A stretch of 64,000 nucleotides of DNA from positions 2,046,001 to 2,110,000 of the forward strand of contig NZ_CP053452.2 of NCBI RefSeq assembly GCF_013128195.2, read 5' to 3'. Below the pieces are notes generated by a model that saw only the letters and a list, made by a program, of their open reading frames with translations, had not been told where the DNA came from and did no database searches. The stretch comes from Frigoriglobus tundricola. GTDB lineage: Bacteria > Planctomycetota > Planctomycetia > Gemmatales > Gemmataceae. The first letter of the stretch is position 1, and each line of letters opens with the position of its first letter. Position numbers and translations under genes: made by a program. Of the stretch, positions 1 to 6,933 are shown one piece after another.

Positions 1-1006
1 AGGACCGGTGGCAGGTGAACCGGCTGCTCACGCTCGTCGGCCGGGCGGCCGACTGCAAGATCCACCTCACCGCCGACGACATCTCCCCGTACCACTGCGG
101 CATCGTTTCCACGCCGTCCGGGCTGTGGGTGGTGGACCTGTCCGGGCGCGGGGTGGTGGTGAACGGCGAGCGGATGCGGGTGGCCCCGCTGCCCCAGGGC
201 TCGGAGCTGTGGGTCGGGCGGTTCCTGATCGGGTGCCAGTACCAAACGCCCGCCACGGGCGGCAAGAGCACCGGGCTGGTGGCGGCCCGCCCGGCGCCGG
301 CCCCCGTGGCGCCCGGAGAGGCGCGCCTCACGACCACGCCGCCCCCGCTCGCGCGCCCGAGGACGAGGTCGAACTCGGGGCGGCGCCCGACGCCGGGCTG
401 CCCGGCTCGCACATCATGGCCGATGCGTTCCGCACGTGGCGCGCCCCCGCCAACGACCCGGCCTCCAACCCGATTCACGTGTCCAGCTCCGGCTCGAAAG
501 CGCCGGCCACGGCGCCGCTCCCCGGTTCGCTCGCGGACGGCGCGCACGCCCCGGACGGGGGCGAGGAGCGCTCCGTTGTGCCGCTGCTCCGCCAGATGGC
601 CGACCTCCACGACCGCACGGGCGATGAGTTCCAACAGTCATTGTTTCTGCTGGCGCGGGCGTTCGGTCGGGTCAAGCGCGAGTACCTCGTGGTGCTTCAA
701 CACGAGTTGTCCCGGATTCAGGACCAGACCGCGGAGATCAACGGGCTGCAACTCGAGGTCGCGCAGCACGTGCTCACGGCCGCAGCGGACCGGGCGCGCC
801 ACGCGGCCGATGCCGCGCCGAGCGATCCGGACGCCACGGACCCGCATTCCGGGGCGCGGGTGGCCCCCTCCACGCGGACGCCACTCCCGGACGGCCCGCT
901 CACCGCCTCGCCCGCCGCGGCGCGGGCGGCAGACCGATTGGCCACACTTCAGCAGGACCGCAGCGCCCGCTGGCAGGCGCTGATCGCCATTTTTGCCGGC
1001 CCGTGA
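1..1006 (+). pseudogene. FHA-domain protein, 5'-truncated by window edge and frame-broken
   Basis: The first ~100 codons (frame starting at base 3) read DRWQVNRLLTLVGRAADCKI, followed by SPYHCGIV, the GR...SxxH pattern of a forkhead-associated phosphothreonine-binding domain. No start codon is needed because the gene runs in from upstream. After about base 310-340 this frame decays into low-complexity Arg/Pro/Ser text. The frame at -1 then becomes protein-like (APEDEVELG, later a long helical stretch with LLRQMADLHD and REYLVVLQHELSRIQDQ) and ends with TGA at 1004-1006. The switch fits one missing base in a G/C-rich stretch, so the real gene is probably intact: an FHA domain plus a coiled-coil C-terminal region. 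An actual frameshift mutation is the alternative. Confidence 0.7.
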
Positions 1007-1268
1007 GCACGATCTCAACTGCCCGAATCGATGGCGCAAATCCTTTAGGGACATCGACTTCATACAAAATCCACTTTGTATTCGCTCCTGTGCGGTTTTC
1101 GCCGGTTTCGTGAGTGGGTCCGTGCGGGTGGGCACGGTTTCAAGTTGGGGCTGCGTACGGGCACTGTTGTGCTAAACTTTTGAGTGAAACGCTCAGTGTT
1201 CGCCTTCGCGACGGTGAGTGACGGGTGATACGGAAACGCGGTTTCGAATGCGACAGCAGAGGTCTGAC

Positions 1269-1772
1269 ATGCGCCGGGTCTTTAGTACCGCTCTGGTGGC
1301 GATGTGCGCGCTGGCCATTGAAGCGGCTTCGGGCCGCGACGACAAGAAGGGGCTGCCCGAGGGCGCGTACACCATCATCGCGATCGAGATCGGGGGGAAA
1401 CCGATACCGAAAGACCTACTCGATAAGGCGACCGACGCCGAACGGGCGCTAAAGATCACGTCCGATACGATCATTGCGACCAAAGGCGGCAAGGACGATC
1501 CGGCGACTTACACGATCAATTCCGCCCAAATGCCGCCCCAGATCAACATGACGGCCAAGCGGCCCGGCAGCAGCAAGGACGACAAAATGTACGGCATTTA
1601 CAAGCTGGACGGCGACACACTCACCATCTGTCTGGTCACGTCCGACGATGCCAAGGACCGGCCCGCGGAGTTCAAGACCGCGCCGAACAGTCAGGCGGTC
1701 ATGATGACGCTCAAACGGAACCCGACTCCGGCTCTGGCTCCGGCTCCGGCTCCGGCTCCGCCTAAAAAGTAG
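1269..1772 (+). CDS. TIGR03067-family secreted protein
   Basis: A 167-residue protein with an N-terminal signal peptide (MRRVFSTALVAMCALAIEAA) followed by the compact beta-rich TIGR03067 domain: LPEGAYTIIAIEIGGKPIP near the start, then KMYGIYKLDGDTLTICL and RPAEFKTA. This domain family is strongly expanded in planctomycetes and has no established function. The C-terminus ends in alternating Ala-Pro repeats from a tandem ggctcc tract, then PPKK. The ATG at 1269 is chosen because it opens directly onto the signal peptide. An upstream in-frame start at 1218 would bury it. The gene stands alone, with 262 bases of no recognised content before it. Confidence 0.8.
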   Translation: MRRVFSTALVAMCALAIEAASGRDDKKGLPEGAYTIIAIEIGGKPIPKDLLDKATDAERALKITSDTIIATKGGKDDPATYTINSAQMPPQINMTAKRPGSSKDDKMYGIYKLDGDTLTICLVTSDDAKDRPAEFKTAPNSQAVMMTLKRNPTPALAPAPAPAPPKK

Positions 1773-1912
1773 TTCTTACTCTGGCCGCCCGCCACCCGCG
1801 AATCGCCGTTGATCGGGTGAGCGGGGCCGGCTAGACTTCGCCCGGCTTCTCCCACCGCGGCCCACCGAACGAATTTGTTGTGGCGCGGCGGGTTCGACAC
1901 GGGGGGATCGTG

Positions 1913-2284
1913 ATGCCAGATGTGCTACTGCTTCTCGTGGCGCTGTTGGGACCGTTCGGAGAGCTGTTCCTGTCCGATGGTACCGTAGCCCGGGTGCCCG
2001 TGTTGCCCGCCTTCGCGGTGCCGCGAACCGGTGGCGGCTGGCTCCCCACCCCGCCCCCACCGTCCGTGGCGTACCTTCTCGGCGTAGCCGCCGCGGCCGG
2101 TCGGCAGCCCGGCGACTTCGTCGTGTCGCGCATTCTGGAATCGCAAGAACTCGGCGCCGCGCGCCAGTTCCCGCCGATCGGCAAGGGTCGGCATTGGGTC
2201 CTTCATTACCGGTGCGACGTGTTCGGGCCGGACGGACCGTACACCATTTACGTCGATCGCAACGCGATCGTTCGTGTGCCGTAA
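1913..2284 (+). CDS. Small exported or membrane-anchored hypothetical protein
   Basis: A 123-residue protein of unknown family. It opens with a hydrophobic segment (MPDVLLLLVALLGPFGELFL) that could be a signal peptide or anchor, continues through a Pro-rich stretch and ends in a conserved-looking domain (GDFVVSRILESQEL, HWVLHYRCDVFGPDGPYTIY, VDRNAIVRVP). The ending pattern (Y..R.DVFGPDG....YVD) looks like a folded beta domain, but I cannot name it. The ATG at 1913 follows a G-run that can serve as a ribosome site. A GTG at 1880 is an alternative. Confidence 0.6.
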   Translation: MPDVLLLLVALLGPFGELFLSDGTVARVPVLPAFAVPRTGGGWLPTPPPPSVAYLLGVAAAAGRQPGDFVVSRILESQELGAARQFPPIGKGRHWVLHYRCDVFGPDGPYTIYVDRNAIVRVP

Positions 2285-2315
2285 ACCGTATTTGCCGCGC
2301 CGGCGCCCCCGGCGC

Positions 2316-3554
2316 TCACCTCCCGGCCCACACCTGGCACAACTCGACGACCACGCGCACGGCGGCTTCCATCTCTTCGAGGCAGGTCCACTCCAGCGGC
2401 GAGTGCGGGTTGTGCTCGCCGGTCGAAAGGTTCGGCGTCGGCAGCCCCTTCTCGGTCAGTTGCGAGCCGTCTGTGCCGCCGCGGATGATCTTGTGCTTCG
2501 GCTCCAGACCCGCGCGGCGGGTCGCCTCCGCTGCGTACGTGATCGCCTGCGGCAGCTTTGCGATACCGTCCCGCATGTTGCGGTACTGCTTCCGCACGTC
2601 CACCTGAACTTTCGCTTCCGGGTAGTCGCGCTCCACCTGTCGGCCGATTTCGCGCAGCAGGTCCGCCTGGACAGCGAGCTGCGCCGTGTCGAAGTCGCGG
2701 AGCAGGAAGCCGACCTTCACCTGGCCGGTGCCGCCCTCGATCGTCAGCGGGTGCAGGAACCCGTCGCGACCGTCGGTCGTTTCCGGGCTCATTCGCCGCT
2801 TCGGGAGCCGGTCGATAAACATTGCCGCGAGCCGCACCGCGTTCACCATCCGCCCCTTCCCGATGGACGGGTGGATGTTCACGCCGGTGATCGTGACGGT
2901 CGCGGCGTCGGCGGAGAACGTCTCGTCCTCGATCTCGCCGCTGCCCGCGCCGTCGAGCGTGTACGCGGCCACCGCGCCGATCTGGGCCGGTTCGAGGTGC
3001 TTCACACCGAACCCGATCTCTTCGTCGCAGGTGAAGACGATGCGCACCGGGCCGTGCGGGATCTGCGGGTTCGCCACGAGGGTGCGGGCGGCGTCCATGA
3101 TGACGGCGAGCCCGGCCTTGTCGTCGGCGCCCAGGAGCGTGGTGCCGTCGGTGGTGACGATCGTCTTGCCGATGAGCCCGTTCAGTTCCGGGTTGTCACT
3201 CACCCGGATCACCTTTGAGGGGTCTTTCGGGAGGACGATGTCGCCGCCCGCGTAGCCGCGGATGACCTGCGGGTCCACGTCCTTGCCCGAGTTCTCCGGG
3301 TTGGTGTCGATGTGGGCGTTGAACGCGATGGTCGGGGCGCCGGGCACGTTTCCGGGCACCGTCGCGAACACGAGGCCGTGTTCGTTCTGCACCGCGTCAG
3401 CCAGACCGAGGGCGAGCAGTTCGTCGCGGAGCACCCGGCCCAGCACGAGCTGGCCGGGCGAACTCGGGTAGGTGGACGATTTCTCGTCCGCCTTGGTGTC
3501 GATGCGGACGTACCGGAGGAACCGATCGAGGAGCGTGTCCGTGGGAACAGACAT
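2316..3554 (-). CDS. pepT: Peptidase T (tripeptide aminopeptidase, M20)
   Basis: A 412-residue zinc exopeptidase of the M20B type that removes N-terminal residues from tripeptides in the cytoplasm. The metal and catalytic motifs are present in order: NAHIDT (HxD), TTLLGADDKAG (bridging Asp), VFTCDEEIGFG (Glu pair), YTLDGAGSGE, and a C-terminal GGTDGSQLTEKGLPTPNLST followed by GEHNPHSPLEW with the last zinc His. Length fits the family (about 410). An upstream in-frame start would add residues encoded by the adjoining palindromic repeat (CGLCAFVV), so MSVPTD at 3554 is chosen. It lies downstream of nth on the same strand, separated by that repeat. Confidence 0.93.
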   Translation of the reverse strand: MSVPTDTLLDRFLRYVRIDTKADEKSSTYPSSPGQLVLGRVLRDELLALGLADAVQNEHGLVFATVPGNVPGAPTIAFNAHIDTNPENSGKDVDPQVIRGYAGGDIVLPKDPSKVIRVSDNPELNGLIGKTIVTTDGTTLLGADDKAGLAVIMDAARTLVANPQIPHGPVRIVFTCDEEIGFGVKHLEPAQIGAVAAYTLDGAGSGEIEDETFSADAATVTITGVNIHPSIGKGRMVNAVRLAAMFIDRLPKRRMSPETTDGRDGFLHPLTIEGGTGQVKVGFLLRDFDTAQLAVQADLLREIGRQVERDYPEAKVQVDVRKQYRNMRDGIAKLPQAITYAAEATRRAGLEPKHKIIRGGTDGSQLTEKGLPTPNLSTGEHNPHSPLEWTCLEEMEAAVRVVVELCQVWAGR

Positions 3555-3561
3555 TGACGAC

Positions 3562-3667
3562 TTCACCACAAAGGCACAAAGACCGCACAAAGGGCCACAA
3601 AGAACAAGAGTATCAATTCACTTCTTCTTCGTGGCCCTTTGTGCGGTCTTTGTGCCTTTGTGGTGAA
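3562..3667. repeat. Palindromic repeat, CACAAAG family
   Basis: Two 43-base arms (3562-3604 and 3625-3667) are inverted complements with one mismatch and flank a 20-base loop. The arms are built on repeated CACAAAG words. The element lies between nth and pepT on the minus strand, and its right arm overlaps the 3' end of nth, supplying the last residues and stop codon of that protein. It may act as an RNA hairpin between the two genes. Confidence 0.9.
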
Positions 3668-4353
3668 ACCTGCCTTTTGCTCCGTTTCCGCTTCGCCGCG
3701 AGCCCTTTCACGCCGATCTTCGGGCACAGGTCCGCGATCGCGCAGGCTTCGCACCGGGGCTTGCGCGACAGGCACACCTTGCGGCCGTGCATGATGAGCC
3801 GGCCGCTGAAGTGCAACCACTCCGCCCGCGGCACGATCTCCGCCAGCGCGAGTTCGACCTTCACGGGGTCGCGGTGGCGCGTGAGGCCGAGCCGGCGCGA
3901 CAGCCGGCCGACGTGCGTATCGACGGTGATGCCGGGCGTTTCGAACGCGTGACCCAGGACCACGTTCGCGGTCTTGCGGCCCACGCCGGGGAGCGTGACG
4001 AGGGCGTCGAGCGCGCCGGGCACGTCCCCGCCGAAGCGGTTGACGATCTCGACGCAGCACGCCCGGATGTTCTTCGCCTTGTTCTTGTAGAACCCGCTCG
4101 GCTTCACGAGCCGTTCCAGCTCCTTGATGTCACACTCCGCGAAGTCGCGCGCGGACGGGAACCGGGCGAACAGGGCCGGCGTGATCTGGTTCACCCGCGC
4201 GTCGGTACACTGCGCCGAGAGGATGACCGCGACGAGCAATTGGAGCGGCGTTTCGTAGTTCAGCCCCTCGAACTCGGGGTAGAGCGGCGCGAGCCGGGCG
4301 TTGATCGGCCCGACGCGCTCGTGCGCGGGCGGCAGTTTGAGTGATTCGTCCAT
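3613..4353 (-). CDS. nth: Endonuclease III (base-excision repair glycosylase/AP lyase)
   Basis: A 246-residue DNA glycosylase that removes oxidised pyrimidines and nicks the abasic site. Visible features: the helix-hairpin-helix LVTLPGVGRKTANVV with the catalytic Lys, the catalytic Asp in TVDTHVGRLSRRLG, and a 4Fe-4S cluster loop CLSRKPRCEACAIADLC with the family spacing (C-x6-C-x2-C-x5-C). The final residues SPQRHKDRTKGHEEEVN are translated from the palindromic repeat, so the native C-terminus has been replaced or extended by it. The start MDESLKLPP is chosen because its ATG sits immediately after the crotonase stop (TGA-C-ATG), suggesting translational coupling. Confidence 0.93.
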   Translation of the reverse strand: MDESLKLPPAHERVGPINARLAPLYPEFEGLNYETPLQLLVAVILSAQCTDARVNQITPALFARFPSARDFAECDIKELERLVKPSGFYKNKAKNIRACCVEIVNRFGGDVPGALDALVTLPGVGRKTANVVLGHAFETPGITVDTHVGRLSRRLGLTRHRDPVKVELALAEIVPRAEWLHFSGRLIMHGRKVCLSRKPRCEACAIADLCPKIGVKGLAAKRKRSKRQVSPQRHKDRTKGHEEEVN

Positions 4354-4354
4354 G

Positions 4355-5194
4355 TCAGGCGACCCGACGGAGTGCGGGCTCGAGTGGGTCCGCGGGCGCG
4401 GCAACCGGTTCGGCGGCGGACGCGCGCGCCCGCATCGGCTCCGCTTCGAGTGGCGTGATGAACCCGCGTGCGAGCAGCACGCCGGTATCGGTCGGGCCGG
4501 CGACGGGGCGGCCGAGGCCGCTCAAGTCGGCCCGCACGAACGCGCGGCGCTCGTGGGCGGAGCCGGTTTCGTCGCGGGCGCGATCGGGCACCCGCCGGGA
4601 CCGTTCGAGTTGGTCCAAAAAGGTGCGCAGGTCGATCCGCGTGCGGCGGGCACAGAACGCGCGGTCCACGAGGCCGCAATCCCGGGCCTCGCGGCCGGAC
4701 AGCGTCCGCCCGGATTCGACAAACGCGGCGGCGCGGCGGCCGATCCGCCCCCGGAGCCGCGTCCCCCCGCCGAAGCAGGTGAAGCGGTCCGGGAACCCCA
4801 GGAGCGTGAGCGGCGTCGCCACGCACAAGCGGTGATCGCACGCGAGCGCGAGTTCGAGGCCGGCGCCGAGGCACGGGCCGTCGATGAACGCGATCGTGGT
4901 GAACGGGAGCGACGCGAGTCGGGCGCAGGTGCGCTGCCCGCGTGCGGCCAGCGCGGAGCGGTCCGCGACCTCCGCCACGGACGGGTGCAACCCGGCGCAG
5001 AAGCCGGCCGGCTTGGCGGACCGGACCACGAGTGCGTGGAGAAACGGGTTCGGCTCGATCGCCGCGAGAGCGGCGTCGAGTTCGTTGAGGCGCGCGCCGT
5101 CCAGTGCGTTCACCGGTGACCCGGGGAACGCCAGCCAGAGCGACGCGACGCCGTACTCGGCCGTGACGCGCACATGTGCGGACTCGAACAGCAT
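4355..5194 (-). CDS. Enoyl-CoA hydratase/isomerase (crotonase) family protein
   Basis: A 279-residue member of the crotonase superfamily, acting on acyl-CoA thioesters. The two oxyanion-hole segments are visible: RSAKPAGFCAGLHPS and FIDGPCLGAGLELALACDHR, followed by the usual GFPDRFTCFGGGTRL. The second segment has the family Glu. The substrate cannot be told from sequence. The start MLFESAHVRVTAEYG is preferred because the in-frame extension upstream is Pro/Arg-rich with no domain character. It is directly upstream of nth and probably cotranscribed with nth and pepT. Confidence 0.85.
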   Translation of the reverse strand: MLFESAHVRVTAEYGVASLWLAFPGSPVNALDGARLNELDAALAAIEPNPFLHALVVRSAKPAGFCAGLHPSVAEVADRSALAARGQRTCARLASLPFTTIAFIDGPCLGAGLELALACDHRLCVATPLTLLGFPDRFTCFGGGTRLRGRIGRRAAAFVESGRTLSGREARDCGLVDRAFCARRTRIDLRTFLDQLERSRRVPDRARDETGSAHERRAFVRADLSGLGRPVAGPTDTGVLLARGFITPLEAEPMRARASAAEPVAAPADPLEPALRRVA

Positions 5195-5281
5195 GTCGAA
5201 ATGTTCGCGGGTCGCGGGCGCGAAATCAACCCGAACTGGAGAACCGGAGACCCGAAGGCGAAGAGGTGGGGGTGGCGGCCA

Positions 5282-5425
5282 ATGCGGCGGAACCCGGGGG
5301 TGTACGTCCGGGGCCGGGTTCGGCACGCCGGCCATGCCACGATTATCCTCCACGGGTGGCACCGGGTGGTGATGAACACCGAGGGCCAGTCCCGGGCGAT
5401 GCGGAACGTCGCCTTCCTCGATTGA
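5282..5425 (+). CDS. 47-residue conserved-looking small protein
   Basis: A short ORF reading MRRNPGVYVRGRVRHAGHAT, then IILHGWHRVVMNTE and QSRAMRNVAFLD. It is compositionally unlike the Arg/Pro noise of the other frames, with regular use of aromatic and aliphatic residues, and its ending resembles small planctomycete proteins I recall, although I cannot name a family. An in-frame start at 5201 would give a longer N-terminus. It starts about 90 bases from the divergent crotonase gene, and the promoter for both must lie in this stretch. No function is proposed. Confidence 0.5.
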   Translation: MRRNPGVYVRGRVRHAGHATIILHGWHRVVMNTEGQSRAMRNVAFLD

Positions 5426-5652
5426 CCGGCACAGGATTCGTTTGACACCGACTGCCACTGGCCCCGGCGGGTCGTCTCGTTTCATTGCGGCCCACCCGGG
5501 ACACCGGCGCTCCGCGTTCGCTTGCGGGTACGGGCAACCATGCCGGCCCGCCCTGGCGGACAGGTTCGTCACGAAACCAATTCGTTGCATCCGTGCGGCG
5601 GTCCGGTACGATGGGGCCGTTTCACTGCCTCGTCCTCCACCGGACCGCGTTC

Positions 5653-6825
5653 ATGCCGCACAGTCACCCCACCCGCCGCGACTTCATCCGCGCCACGGCC
5701 GCCACCGCGGCCGGCCTCGCCGCTTCACAAACCGCATCCGCGGGATCGCGTCCCCCACTCGCCCTGGGCACCGCGAAGAGTTGCATCTTCATCAACATGG
5801 TCGGCGGCCCGGCGCACCTCGATACATTTGATCCGAAGCCCGACGCGCCCTCCGATGTGCGCGGCCCGTTCCGGCCGATCCGCACCGCGACGCCCGGCGT
5901 TCACCTCAGCGAACTGTTCCCGAAGCTCGCGAAGTTGACGGACAGGTTCAGCCTGATCCGCTCGATGCACCACACCGCCCCGCCGGTCCACGAGTGCGGG
6001 TTCCAACTCCTGAACACCGGGCGCCTCTTCCGCGACGGCCCCGAATGGCCGAGTATGGGGTGCGTGGTGTCGTTCCTTAACGGCGACACAAAAGCAACGG
6101 CGTTTCCGCCACGACATTTCGTCTCCCCGGTGCCAGAGGTTAATACCGGAATTCAGGCCAGCCACGGCTTTGGTCCGGGATTCCTCGGTGAGCGAGTCCC
6201 CTTCTTTTATGGCGGTGTCGGCTGCGCGGATGAGTGGATGTACCGTTGGATGGAGGAGCGCAACGAGGTCAACCCTCAATACGGGCCAACCGCGTTCGGC
6301 CAGAACTGCGCGGGATGTCCCGAAGGTATCACTGCGCTTGCTGGGCGGTTCATCACGATCAACCAATTCTCGACCGTCTTCGATTCCCCGTCCTGGGACT
6401 GTCACGCGGCCGGCGGCTCGCTCCGCACCGACCTGAGTGACATCCGCAACATCGTGGCACCGGGCTTCGACACCGCGTTCTCCGCCCTCCTCACCGACCT
6501 CGAAGCGCGCGGCCAGCTCGAATCGACGCTGGTGGTCGCGACGGGCGAGTTCGGCCGCACGCCGAAACTCAACTCCAACGGCGGCCGCGATCACTGGGCC
6601 GGGTGCTGGACGGCCCTCGTCGCGGGCGGCGGCGTGAAGGGGGGCCGCGTCATCGGCCGCTCCGATCGCACCGGCAGCGAACCCGCCGACCGGCCCGTGA
6701 CCCCGCAGGAACTCGTCGCGAGCATCTTCCACGCGCTCGGAGTCGCGCCCGACGCGACCATTCCCGGCCCCGACGGCGCACCGGTTGCGGTGTACCCCGG
6801 CGCGCCGGTCGCGGAACTGTTCTGA
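5653..6825 (+). CDS. DUF1501 protein (compact version)
   Basis: A 390-residue member of the planctomycete-expanded DUF1501 family, which has an alkaline-phosphatase-like fold and unproven activity. A Tat-type signal is present (TRRDFIRATAATAAGLAASQ). Family landmarks follow: FINMVGGPAHLDTFDPKPDA, FPKLAKLTDRFSLIRSMHH, VVATGEFGRTPKLNSNGGRD and HWAGCWTALVAGGGVKGG. It is shorter than its paralogues here (448-489). The middle, after LGERVPFFYGG, seems to have lost about 60 residues and reads unusually (NCAGCPEGITALAGRF). The ATG at 5653 places the RR motif near the N-terminus. Confidence 0.85.
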   Translation: MPHSHPTRRDFIRATAATAAGLAASQTASAGSRPPLALGTAKSCIFINMVGGPAHLDTFDPKPDAPSDVRGPFRPIRTATPGVHLSELFPKLAKLTDRFSLIRSMHHTAPPVHECGFQLLNTGRLFRDGPEWPSMGCVVSFLNGDTKATAFPPRHFVSPVPEVNTGIQASHGFGPGFLGERVPFFYGGVGCADEWMYRWMEERNEVNPQYGPTAFGQNCAGCPEGITALAGRFITINQFSTVFDSPSWDCHAAGGSLRTDLSDIRNIVAPGFDTAFSALLTDLEARGQLESTLVVATGEFGRTPKLNSNGGRDHWAGCWTALVAGGGVKGGRVIGRSDRTGSEPADRPVTPQELVASIFHALGVAPDATIPGPDGAPVAVYPGAPVAELF

Positions 6826-6835
6826 GCGAAGAGTT

Positions 6836-6933
6836 TTCACCGCCGAGACCGCGAAGAATGCCGAGGAAGATATGAGAACTTCGTGCAAACTGATCTGTGT
6901 TCTCTCCGCGTGCTCCGCGGTCTCGGCGGTGAA
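6836..6933. repeat. Palindromic repeat, CCGAGAC family, overlapping the start of the esterase gene
   Basis: The outer arms 6836-6853 and 6916-6933 are perfect 18-base inverted complements, with imperfect pairing further in. The element starts 10 bases after the DUF1501 stop codon and contains the probable start codon (6872) and signal-peptide codons of the next gene. Confidence 0.85.

Noticed and set aside
5195-5590. Longer N-terminus for the crotonase
   Set aside because: The extension has no domain character, overlaps the divergent 47-residue ORF, and the crotonase fold begins within a few residues of the ATG at 5194.
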